Source: Treponema sp. (lineage in GTDB: Bacteria > Spirochaetota > Spirochaetia > Treponematales > Treponemataceae). From it: a DNA stretch of 37,259 nucleotides. Position 1 is the first letter of the stretch, and every line of letters starts with the position of its first letter. The stretch is taken from positions 1 to 37,259 of the forward strand of contig JAEDFA010000012.1 in assembly GCA_016293005.1 (NCBI GenBank), in the 5' to 3' direction. The position numbers and the translations under genes were made by a program. Of this stretch, positions 16,974 to 26,500 are shown piece by piece. The notes beneath the pieces were generated by a model. The model was not told where the DNA came from. It was given only the letters and a program-made list of their open reading frames with translations, and did no database searches.

Positions 16974-17586
16974 ATTTAGATTCCCGTCCAGAAAGTTTTA
17001 TCAATACCGAAGTTACATTTTTTTCCATTTGGGAAAGTCGTCTTGTTACTCTTGAATTAAAATAATTGTAAAAAATAACAGCCGGAATTGAAACGATTAA
17101 TCCTGCAACAGTTGTAATAAGAGCTTCACCGATTGCGCCAGCGAGTGCCTGAGGGTCGCCCATTGAACCTGCGCTTCCTAAAACATTGAACGCCTTGATA
17201 TTTCCAGTTACAGTTCCTAAAAGACCTAAAAGAGTTGAAATATTTGAAATTGTTCCAAGCGGAGTCAAAAAATGTTCGTATTCAGGAACCGCGTTGTCCA
17301 TTTCAGTTTCAATCATGTCTTTTAAATCTTTTTCGTTCCATTTTCTACATTCAATTGCTTTCTGAATGACTTTTGCGCACGGAGTATCCGCTTCTTTTGC
17401 AGATGCGACAGCTCCTTCAAAATCGTTTTTAAAAAGCGAAGTTTTTAAATCGAACATAAGTTTTGCATCGCGTTTTTTTGTAACATAAAAATAAAAAAGT
17501 CTTTCTACAATGATAAAAACCGCTGCAAGTCCGCACAAAATAATAGGAATCATTAAAATTCCGCCTTTTACGATATAACCAAACAT
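16963..17586 (-). CDS. MotA/TolQ/ExbB-family proton channel protein
   Basis: This is a 207-residue inner-membrane protein with three helices at about 8-28, 108-130 and 152-176. The last two contain the conserved LLGLLGTVTGNIKAF and EALITTVAGLIVSIPA segments, whose threonines line the ion path in this family. The segment 30-105 is cytoplasmic and charged. It assembles as a ring around the ExbD subunits. AGGGGA precedes the ATG. It lies 32 bases downstream of the barrel gene and overlaps exbD, so barrel, ExbB, ExbD and TonB are probably made together. Confidence 0.88.
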   Translation of the reverse strand: MFGYIVKGGILMIPIILCGLAAVFIIVERLFYFYVTKKRDAKLMFDLKTSLFKNDFEGAVASAKEADTPCAKVIQKAIECRKWNEKDLKDMIETEMDNAVPEYEHFLTPLGTISNISTLLGLLGTVTGNIKAFNVLGSAGSMGDPQALAGAIGEALITTVAGLIVSIPAVIFYNYFNSRVTRRLSQMEKNVTSVLIKLSGRESKYEI

Positions 17587-17618
17587 AAAAATCCCCTGTA
17601 AAATTTTAAAATCTTATT

Positions 17619-19283
17619 CTAAAAATTAAACTTTACCACAAGCGAAACATTTCCGCCTCGTTTTGCATAAAGTCCTGCGTATTCCCTTTTTGAACCTGAA
17701 ACTAATTTTACAATATCATTGGCATTAACTGCAAGACGCAAGGCATTTGTTATCCTAAAAAAAACTGAAAAATCAACTATAGGACAAATATCTTTTCCTT
17801 CGTCAAACAAGAATGCAGAAAGTCCTTCAAATCCGAATTTTGAATTTTCCGTTTGGAAAGAAAAAGATGCATTAACCGTATTTTTAAATTCAAGAGATGG
17901 CACATCGAGCCAGAAAGATTTCCAGAACAAAGAAAGCGTAAAATTCTTATAAAGAAAAGAAAAACCTGCGTTCGTGTTGATTTGAGTTAAATCTTCTATT
18001 TTAAAAGGATAAAGTCCGTAACGCAAAGAAAGTTTATCTTCTGGCAAAGTAAAAAACGGTTCTGCAATTCCGTTTGAAAAAGCCGTCTTTTTAAAAGTGC
18101 TTTCAAAGAAAACCGTAAAAAGATTTTTTATAGGAAATGAGATGTCAAGAAGTCCAAACCAGGAAGAACATTCACCTTGAAAATCTTCAAGCGAAGAAAA
18201 TTTATATTTTGATTCAAGCATCGATACTGTCTGCGCTTCGCTTTCCATTCCACCTGCAAAAGAAATCAAAAGTTTTCGCGGAGAAACTGGCGTCAAAACA
18301 GAAAAATCAGCGCCAGCTTTAAACGGAACTGTAAAATTATTTGAGCCTAAATAATTTCCCACAACGATTCCTGCATCGGCAAAAAACTTTACAAAAGAAA
18401 ATTCGCTGTCAAAAGAAAGAGTGAAATCGCCGCGGTGAAAAGAATTATTATCGAAAGAACCGTTTAAATCAGCCTGCGAAAGATAAGACGATGAAAAACA
18501 AACATCAACAATAGAATTTTTCCAGCCTAAATCAAGAGAAGGTGATACAGAGAAAACAGAAATCGATTTCAACGCTTTAAAGAAATCTTCGCTCTCAGAC
18601 TTGAACAAAAGGCCGTAACGGTTAAACCATGAAACATCAGTTTTGAAATTTAAATAAAAATTTTCTGAAAGCGACCAGTTAAGAGAAAATTTTCCATCGA
18701 TGGAATTTTTTGTAAGGTCGCTCATTTTTTCAGATTTATTCTGAAGTCCGTCGCTCAAATCTTTGTACGCAAGCGAAAATGAAAGCGCCGCTTTTTCAAA
18801 ATTCAAATCTTTATTACCTGAAATTTCAGTTGCATTTTCAAAATACCCGGAAGTCAATGGAAGACCTGCAAAACCAGATGAACTTTCGTGGAAAAAATTT
18901 AAATTAAACGGATTTTTCCCCTGACGATAAATGGAAAAATTTCCAAGGAAAAATCCCGGAAAGCCAGCACCGAATGTCCCTTCAGCGAAAATGGATTTTT
19001 CCCTGTCCACTTTTAACGCTTCGGCTTTTAAAGTATTTTCATTTTGATTTTCAGAATACGGAAGTTCGATTTTTAAAACTTCAGAATCTTTTTCGTCACT
19101 TGCAAGAATTTGAGAATAATCTGGAACAGCACTTTTTCCGACTTTTATTGCACCGCCGTAAATGACAGTCGACACATCAGGAAGCGTAATTTCGTTTTCT
19201 TCAACATTTTCTGCTTCGTCCGCAAATGCAAAACTGAAAACTAATATAGAACAAAAAAGAACTTTTCTACAAAATTTATTCAT
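17619..19283 (-). CDS. Predicted outer-membrane beta-barrel without plug domain
   Basis: This is a 554-residue exported protein. The signal peptide is MNKFCRKVLFCSILVFSFAFA. A short unstructured segment follows, containing LPDVSTVIYGGAIKVGK. The rest is alternating aromatic/polar strands rich in F, S, N and K, ending in VVKFNF with the C-terminal phenylalanine that marks outer-membrane barrels. No TonB-dependent plug domain is visible, though the strand pattern and length suit a barrel of about 16-22 strands. GGAG precedes the ATG at 19283. A TTG at 19340 further upstream is rejected. Its position immediately before exbB, exbD and tonB makes it a candidate partner of that motor (inference). 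No named family is recognised. Confidence 0.75.
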   Translation of the reverse strand: MNKFCRKVLFCSILVFSFAFADEAENVEENEITLPDVSTVIYGGAIKVGKSAVPDYSQILASDEKDSEVLKIELPYSENQNENTLKAEALKVDREKSIFAEGTFGAGFPGFFLGNFSIYRQGKNPFNLNFFHESSSGFAGLPLTSGYFENATEISGNKDLNFEKAALSFSLAYKDLSDGLQNKSEKMSDLTKNSIDGKFSLNWSLSENFYLNFKTDVSWFNRYGLLFKSESEDFFKALKSISVFSVSPSLDLGWKNSIVDVCFSSSYLSQADLNGSFDNNSFHRGDFTLSFDSEFSFVKFFADAGIVVGNYLGSNNFTVPFKAGADFSVLTPVSPRKLLISFAGGMESEAQTVSMLESKYKFSSLEDFQGECSSWFGLLDISFPIKNLFTVFFESTFKKTAFSNGIAEPFFTLPEDKLSLRYGLYPFKIEDLTQINTNAGFSFLYKNFTLSLFWKSFWLDVPSLEFKNTVNASFSFQTENSKFGFEGLSAFLFDEGKDICPIVDFSVFFRITNALRLAVNANDIVKLVSGSKREYAGLYAKRGGNVSLVVKFNF

Positions 19284-19336
19284 AAATACTCCATAATTCA
19301 ATAAGAAAATTCGCAACGCGAACTTGTAAATAAAAA

Positions 19337-22180
19337 TCAACGGTTACGGATACTTTCTGCATATTTCGATTTTGGAAATTCCTTCAAAAGATTTTCAGCG
19401 CACGCCTCGGCATCTTTTATTCTTCCAGCTTGAAGAAAAGCAGAATAAGCGCTGTAAAGACAATGTGAACATTCCTCCGACAATCCTTTCGTTTTAAAAT
19501 AAAGCGCGCCTTTTAAATAATAATCTGCAGCAATTTCACTTTCACCCAAATTCATTTTGTAATCAGCAAGAAGAAGCGCATTTTTTGCAGCGTACAAAGA
19601 TTCTTCTGAAAGATTTTTTTCCTGAAGTAAAAGAGTTTTTTCTGCAAGTTTTATTCCGTCTGAAACAAAACGGCTGTCAGAAACAAAAACAGAAGCAAGA
19701 GAAGTTGCAAAAATGCGTCCCTGAACTGAAGAAGTTTTTCCTGATTCTTCGTATTTTTTCTGTAAATCAAGCATTTGTTCAGAATAACCGTTTTTCAAAA
19801 AAGCAAGTTCAGATTTAAAACTTAAAACACCGTCATTTTCAGCCTGCTCACCAAATTTTTCAAGAAGAAAATCGGCATAAAATTCTGATTCTGCAATTTT
19901 TCCGTTTTTACGCAAAAGTTCCATGAGATTTTTTGCTGAAATGTAGACATATTTACTTTCCGGAAACGATTTTAAAAGGCTCTGGTACTGCAAAATCGCC
20001 CTAGAAGGATTTCCTGTTTTTGAAAGACAATCTGCGGTATAAAAAATGCTTGATTCAATGAAAGAACCATCAGGAAATTTTCTGTTGTACGCGTTGAATT
20101 TTGAAAGCGCAAGAGAAAAATTTTCTTCGGAATAAAAAAGTTCCCCTTGCCTGTAAAGAGCCTCTTCGGCGTAAACTTTTCCAGAAAAATTTTCGATTAC
20201 GGAAGAATAAACTTTTTGCGCTTCAACGTTTTCTTTCTGTTTTTCAAAAATTTTTGCAATTTGAAGAAGGCACTTTGCTCCAAAATCATTTTTTACCGAA
20301 GAATACGCAAGAAGAATTTCGCGGGCTTTTTCATAATTTCCAGAATCCGAATAAATTTCCTGGCACAAAAAAACCGCTTCTTCTCTGTCGGAAGAATTTT
20401 TTGCGTATTTTACGGCTTTTTCCGCATATTTTGAAGCATCGTCAAATTTTAAAATCTGAACTGCTGCATTTGAATAAGTCATCAAAGCGTTCCAGATAAG
20501 TTCGTGTTCAGGATAAGAAGAAACAAACCTGCTTAAAATTTCACAAGACTCTTTAAATTTTCCAAGCCGGTATTTTGAATATCCAAGATAAAATTCTGCG
20601 TAATTTTTTGAAACTTTGTCGATTGAAGGCGATTTCAAGAATGTTAAAAAATTTTCCTCGCAGAAATTCCAGCTACGCGTATTAAACTGTGCAAGCGCAA
20701 GAATATATTTTCCTTCTATAAGATTGCATTTTGCAGCCTGAATTTGCGCTTCTTTATAACGAGCCGAAAAAAGAAGAACTTTCGCATAATTGAGCCTGTC
20801 TTTTTCAGAAAGATTTTCACTTTCATCTAGAATTTTAAAAACAGAAGCCGATTCTTTTAATTTTTGAGTTTTCGCATAATTTAATGCAAGAAGCGCAGAT
20901 TCTTTTCCTTCTAAACATTTTAAAGATTCTGAAAAATCTCCAAGATTATAAAAACTAAGCGCAAGATAAAATTTTGTTTCATCGTCAATATCAACCGGAA
21001 GTTTTCTTGAAACAGCGTTTTTGTATTTTTCTGAAAAAGTTTCATATTTTATGTGATATTTTGTGTATTCACTGAAATAACGGCTTTTTTCTGAAAGTGA
21101 AAGAGTTTCTTCGGCAGAGCACAGAATTTTTTCTGCTTTTTCTGCACCGATTTTTGAAGGCGATTTTAAAAATTCTGTTTCTGCGCGCGAAAGAAAAATA
21201 AATTCTTTCATTTGAAGGTCTGCTTTTTTTTCAGCTTCAAGAAAATATTCTTCTGCCTTTGCAAAATCTTTTTCAGAAAGCGCATCTAAGGCCATGCGAG
21301 TCCAGAATTCCGTCAAAAGAGAATCTGAACCGATTTTTTCCTGAACTTCCTGAAGGATTTTTCCCGGATCGGAAGCAACTTGAACGCGATATTTTGAAGA
21401 AACATTGTACGCTTTTTTCAAAGCATTCGAAGCAATCGACTGTTCCGCCGAACGAAGAATTTCGCAATACAAATCGTAAGCTTTTTTATACTGACCGAGT
21501 GAAAGATATGAATCGGCTGCAAATTCCATAAAAAGAAAATGAGTCCGTCTTTGAAAAGAAGAAGTGTCAGTTTTCTCAAAAAGATTTATGTTTTTTGAAA
21601 ATTTTTCTGTTTTGTTGTAAGAATCCGAAAGTTTTAAAAGCGTATCTTCGTAATCAAAAGAAGAAAAACATCGTCCGTTTGAAATTACATATTCAAAATT
21701 TTTTATAGCGTTTGAAAAATCTTTTGTTTCGTAAAAAATACGGCCAGATTCAAGAACGGCGATCGGGAAAAATTCTGCCTGTTTTCCCTGATTTTTACAG
21801 TAATCAAAAAAAAGAATCTGAGCTTCACTGAATTTTTTTTGCGCTTTGAAAGTTTTTGCCAGAAAGAATTGAGCCTTTGCATACAGCGAAGAATTTTTTT
21901 CGGATAATTCAAGCGCTTTCACAAGATTTTCTGAAGCAAGAGAAAATTCATTCAGTTTAAAATGCGCTTCTCCTTTTGCGCAATACGCTTCTGGAATAAA
22001 AACCGACTCAGGAAAATCAGAAATCAATTTTTGGGCATTCTGAATGCATCCCGGATAAAAAGAAGAATTTATTGAAGAAATCATATCATTGAAAAGAGAA
22101 ATTTCGTTTTCAACTGAAAAAATTTTAAAAAAACTAAGAAAAAAAAGCGCTGTAAAAATTTTGAATTTAACTTTTTTCAT
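19337..22180 (-). CDS. Large periplasmic TPR-repeat protein
   Basis: This 947-residue exported protein has a signal peptide at about 1-22 (MKKVKFKIFTALFFLSFFKIFS) and is helical repeat throughout. TPR-like units are recognisable by patterns such as PEAYCAKGEAHFKLNEFSLA, AEEALYRQGELFYSEENF, FIESSIFYTADCLSKTGNPS and a final CLYSAYSAFLQAGRIKDAE. They resemble the Sel1/YbgF-type repeats used for periplasmic scaffolding. AAAGGGA precedes the ATG. It lies 9 bases after the unknown exported gene and 53 bases before the barrel gene. In other bacteria TPR proteins often accompany ExbBD/TonB-type motors in trans-envelope machines, and the context fits that here, but no specific function can be read. 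Confidence 0.82.
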   Translation of the reverse strand: MKKVKFKIFTALFFLSFFKIFSVENEISLFNDMISSINSSFYPGCIQNAQKLISDFPESVFIPEAYCAKGEAHFKLNEFSLASENLVKALELSEKNSSLYAKAQFFLAKTFKAQKKFSEAQILFFDYCKNQGKQAEFFPIAVLESGRIFYETKDFSNAIKNFEYVISNGRCFSSFDYEDTLLKLSDSYNKTEKFSKNINLFEKTDTSSFQRRTHFLFMEFAADSYLSLGQYKKAYDLYCEILRSAEQSIASNALKKAYNVSSKYRVQVASDPGKILQEVQEKIGSDSLLTEFWTRMALDALSEKDFAKAEEYFLEAEKKADLQMKEFIFLSRAETEFLKSPSKIGAEKAEKILCSAEETLSLSEKSRYFSEYTKYHIKYETFSEKYKNAVSRKLPVDIDDETKFYLALSFYNLGDFSESLKCLEGKESALLALNYAKTQKLKESASVFKILDESENLSEKDRLNYAKVLLFSARYKEAQIQAAKCNLIEGKYILALAQFNTRSWNFCEENFLTFLKSPSIDKVSKNYAEFYLGYSKYRLGKFKESCEILSRFVSSYPEHELIWNALMTYSNAAVQILKFDDASKYAEKAVKYAKNSSDREEAVFLCQEIYSDSGNYEKAREILLAYSSVKNDFGAKCLLQIAKIFEKQKENVEAQKVYSSVIENFSGKVYAEEALYRQGELFYSEENFSLALSKFNAYNRKFPDGSFIESSIFYTADCLSKTGNPSRAILQYQSLLKSFPESKYVYISAKNLMELLRKNGKIAESEFYADFLLEKFGEQAENDGVLSFKSELAFLKNGYSEQMLDLQKKYEESGKTSSVQGRIFATSLASVFVSDSRFVSDGIKLAEKTLLLQEKNLSEESLYAAKNALLLADYKMNLGESEIAADYYLKGALYFKTKGLSEECSHCLYSAYSAFLQAGRIKDAEACAENLLKEFPKSKYAESIRNR

Positions 22181-22189
22181 ATTTTCCCT

Positions 22190-23560
22190 TTATTTTGGAT
22201 AAAATTCTTTTGCCGTCTGAACTTTTACAAGATGAACCGTCGATTCGAAAAACCTTGAGCAGAAAGAATCAAAATCTACTTCTGCACAGTCTTTAAAAAC
22301 TGCAACATTAAACTTTTGCTTTGAATCAAAATACGGAAAAATCGCTGCACATTCATTGAAAACTTTAATTTCTGGACTTACTTTTACTGTTTCACGGACA
22401 GCAGCAAGATAAAAAGTCCACGGTTCCATAGACGAAAGTGCGTATAAAATTGCTTTAAGATTTTCGGTTTCGTAACCGGAATCTTTTATATAACCTGCAA
22501 CAGATTTTATTCCGTCCTCCGTAATCTGCGCTGAAAAAAATTCTTCTTTTACATCAACTCCTGAATCTTTGTAAGTAAAAAAATGTTTTGTCCGCACAGA
22601 AGAAATTGCCGCTGCAAGGTTTCGAGTCCAGTCGAGTGTAAAAGAAATCGCGAATTTTGAATTTGTTATTCCGTAATGTCCGTTTTCTGAATACGAAACA
22701 GTTTCTTCGGTGAGCGGAGAAAGTTTTAAATAACTTCCTGTCAAAGGTTCGTTGATTCCGTCGATAATCCATTTTAAAAACCCGGCAGAACTTAAAGTAG
22801 TTTTATCGATTTCTTCAGGTTTTAACTGACGCTCCTTTCCATTTGAAATATAGACAGGTTTTCCTTCTTCATCGTAACAGGCATTTTCTATAAAAAGAAG
22901 TTCTGGAAGTTTTTCACGAATTACACCAATCATCTGTAAAATTTCAAGATAATCGTCACTTGAAACATTGTCGTACTTCCATGGAAGTTTAGATTCTGTC
23001 CATTTTTTTACCTGCGCAAAAGAAGCCGTATAAAATTTTTTAAACGGAATTCCTGTAGGAATTGAACGGGAGGCGTAACAGTTATAAATCACAAAATCTG
23101 CGTACGCCATATCTTTTAATGGAAAAAACTGAACATAAACTTCTGAATTATTTGTAAAATAATAGCGGATTCGAAGTGGATTTCCAGTTTTTTTATCTTT
23201 AATTAAAACCCAGCTTCCTTTTGAATCTCCTGGATAAACATCCTGAATTTCTGTGTGCATTCCATCTTCGGTGTAAACATCGACTTCCATTTTTGTATGC
23301 GGAGAAACGAAAATTGCAAAATCTTTTTCTGTTTCTTCAAGCCGAACTTGAAATTTTTCCCCGATTCTGTTTGTGCGGATTTCTGCCTTATTCATCCTCA
23401 CATTTGAAAGAGGTGCATAAAACCATGTCTGTTCAAGAGACTGTCGTATTTCAGAAGAATCTGGAATTCCGTCCCTGTTGTATTCTGCATAAACAGACGA
23501 AAAAAAGAGAAAAAAAAGTAAGCCAAAAAGAAAAAATTTATTTTTTTTACTGAAAACCAT
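22190..23560 (-). CDS. Exported protein of unknown function
   Basis: This is a 456-residue protein with a clear signal peptide (MVFSKKNKFF, then a phenylalanine/leucine core, ending SVYA-E). Just after cleavage is NRDGIPDSSEI (28-38), which resembles a single calcium-binding repeat of the thrombospondin-3 type, although one copy may be coincidence. The rest is mixed alpha/beta, with motifs including VDVYTEDGMHTEIQDVYPGD and GFLKWIIDGINEPLTGSYLK. I recognise no family. AGGAAAAGAA precedes the ATG at 23560. An in-frame TTG at 23581 is rejected. It lies 39 bases after the activase gene and 9 bases before the TPR gene, so it probably belongs to the same envelope operon. Confidence 0.7.
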   Translation of the reverse strand: MVFSKKNKFFLFGLLFFLFFSSVYAEYNRDGIPDSSEIRQSLEQTWFYAPLSNVRMNKAEIRTNRIGEKFQVRLEETEKDFAIFVSPHTKMEVDVYTEDGMHTEIQDVYPGDSKGSWVLIKDKKTGNPLRIRYYFTNNSEVYVQFFPLKDMAYADFVIYNCYASRSIPTGIPFKKFYTASFAQVKKWTESKLPWKYDNVSSDDYLEILQMIGVIREKLPELLFIENACYDEEGKPVYISNGKERQLKPEEIDKTTLSSAGFLKWIIDGINEPLTGSYLKLSPLTEETVSYSENGHYGITNSKFAISFTLDWTRNLAAAISSVRTKHFFTYKDSGVDVKEEFFSAQITEDGIKSVAGYIKDSGYETENLKAILYALSSMEPWTFYLAAVRETVKVSPEIKVFNECAAIFPYFDSKQKFNVAVFKDCAEVDFDSFCSRFFESTVHLVKVQTAKEFYPK

Positions 23561-23599
23561 TTCTTTTCCTATTTTACACAAATTAAAAACCTCTAAAAA

Positions 23600-26500
23600 T
23601 CATTCTACAGGCACCGAATGACTTAAAACAGGTTCCGGGTCTGTAAACGAAGAAGATTCAGCGTATTTTACAATCGGCTCAGAAACTGTTCCATCCGGGT
23701 TGTGAATTTTTCCGTCTTGTTCTTCATCAGGATGATTTCCGATTGGAGCATTTGAAAGAAGAAGTTTTAAACGGTTCAACTGATTTACTTCTGAACTTCC
23801 CGGGTCATAATCGATTGCAGAAATATTTGCTTCAGGGAAACGGCGACGCAATTCTTTTATCATTCCTTTTCCGGTTACATGATTTGGAAGACAGGCAAAT
23901 GGCTGAACGCAGGCGATGCTTGGAGCGCCTTCTTTTATAAGTTCGACCATTTCTGCCGTTAAAAACCATCCTTCACCAGTGATGTTTCCAAGTTGAACGA
24001 TATCGTCAACGCCTTTCATCAATTCATAAATTGAAGACGGAGCATCAAAACGGTGAGATGCTTTTAAATATTTTTTCATTTTTCGTCTGTAAAGTTCCAT
24101 AGCCCAAACAAGAAGTTTTGCATTACGCTCTGTTTTTTTAGGGAAAGCAAGTTCTTCGTGCCTGAAAATTCCTGTAGAAAATGAATAAAAGAAGAAATCT
24201 GCAAGGTCTGGCATAACACATTCAGCGCCTTCCCGTTCGATTGTTTCAACAATCTGATTGTTTGCAGTTGGATGAAATTTTACAAGAATTTCACCAACAA
24301 CACCGACTCTAGGCTTTTTAATCGGTTTTAAAGGAAGCGAATCAAAATCTTTTATGATATTTTTTAAAAGTCTGTTATATGTTATAAAACTCAATGACTT
24401 TACTTTTTTTTCTGCAACCGCATTCCACTTTTCATAAAGGGCATCGGCACTTCCTGGAACTTTTTCGTAAGGACGAGTTCTGTAAAGACATCGCATCAAA
24501 ACATCGCCAATCATAATTGAAATGAGCATTCTGTGCAAAACCGGGAAAGTAATTTTAAATCCCGGATTTTTTTCAAATCCCTGCGCACTCAAAGAAATAA
24601 CAGGAATCTGACCCCAGCCAGCATCATTTAATGCACGGCGAATAAAACCTATGTAATTTGTTGCACGGCATCCGCCACCAGTCTGAGTTATGATAAGCGA
24701 AGTGTGATTTAAATCGTATTTTCCTGATTCAAGTGCGCTAATCATCTGACCTGCAACAAGAATTGACGGATAACATGCATCGTTGTTGACATATTTTAAA
24801 CCGGCTTCAACGGCTTTAGGATCAACTGCATCAAGAACAACGAATTTGTAGCCGCAATACTGAAGTGCCCTTTCAAGAATTCTAAAATGAATCGGGCTCA
24901 TCTGCGGACCGATAATCGTATGAGTGTACTTCATTTCTTTTGTGAAAACCTGTCTGTGATAAGCGGCAGATTTTACAGTGTAAGTTCTGTGATGCCTTTG
25001 CCTTTCACGGACAGCAGCAATTAAAGAACGAATTCTAATTCTTACAGCACCTAAATTGCTTCCTTCATCGATTTTAATGAGAGTATACATTCTGCCTTTT
25101 GCTTTCATAATCTCATCAACCTGGTCACTTGTAACGGCATCAAGACCGCACCCAAAAGAAGTTAACTGAATTATTTCAAGATTCGGCATTCCGCTTACAA
25201 AATTTGCTGCCCTGTAAAGCCTGTTGTGGTAAACCCACTGATCGATAATTCTTAAAGGCCGTTCGATTGCACCAAGATGAGCAACAGAATCTTCTGTGAA
25301 AACTGCAAGCCCAAGTGCATTTACCATTTCTGGAATTCCGTGATTGATTTCCGGGTCAAGATGATAAGGACGACCAGCGATTACAATTCCGTTTCCGCCA
25401 GAGCGAATCATTTTTTCAAGAGCTTCTTCACCCTGCTCGCGGACTTCCTTTCGGAAATTTTCCTGTTCCTGCCATGCTTTTTCAACGGCATCCTGAATTT
25501 TTTCTTTTGTCAAAGCCGGGAATTTTGGAAGGAGTTCTTCTACAAGGCGTTCAGCAAGTCGTTTTTTATCATAAATCGGAAGGAACGGATCCATGTATAA
25601 AATTGACGGATCCTGGCGAAGTTCATCCACATTATTGCGCAAAACTTCTGGATAACTTGTAACAATCGGACAGTTGTAGTGATTTCCAGAACCAGAATCT
25701 TCCTGTTTTTCGTAAGGTGCACACGGATAGAAAATAAATTTTATTCCACGCTGAATGAGAGAAACAACATGACCATGGCTGATTTTTCCAGGATAGCACA
25801 CAGATTCTGACGGAATTGTTTCGATTCCTTTTTCGTATACATTTCTGTTTGACCTTTGGCTCAAAATTACGCGGAATCCGAGTTCTGTAAAGAAAGTAAA
25901 CCACATCGGATAATTTTCATACATATTTAAAACGCGCGGAATTCCGACTTCGCCCATTGGAGCATCTTCTTTTTTAAGCGGAACATAATCAAAAAGGCGT
26001 TTGTACTTCCATGCAAAAAGATCCGGCATTTTTTCACCGACATCTTCGACAGCAGTATTTTCTTTATTTGACGCATCGATTACATTTCCTTCGATTTCGG
26101 CGCCGCGTTCGCATCTATTTCCGGTAATGAAAACTCTTTTTTCGTCGCCATTGTAGAAAGTGTTTATTGTTAAAAGACAGTTATTCTGGCATTTTCCACA
26201 CCTTTTGCTTTCAAGGTCAACATGGAATTTTTCAAGCTGCTCTAAAGTTGCAAGAGTTGAATGTATTTCTTTTGGTTTTGTGCCAGGCTTATCACCAGGT
26301 TTTGGAGAAGTTAAATCTACCCACTGATCATACGCGATTAAAGCCGCCCCGTAAGCACCCATAAGACCTGCAACATCTGGTCTGAAAACTTCTACGCCTG
26401 CAATTTTTTCAAAAGCGCGAAGAATTGCATCGTTGAAGAAAGTTCCACCCTGAACTACAACTTTTGAACCGATGTCGCTTGCTTTTCTTAATTTTATTAC

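Noticed and set aside
19284..19340. TTG start of the barrel protein with a 19-residue N-terminal extension
   Set aside because: GGAG and a proper signal peptide support the ATG at 19283.
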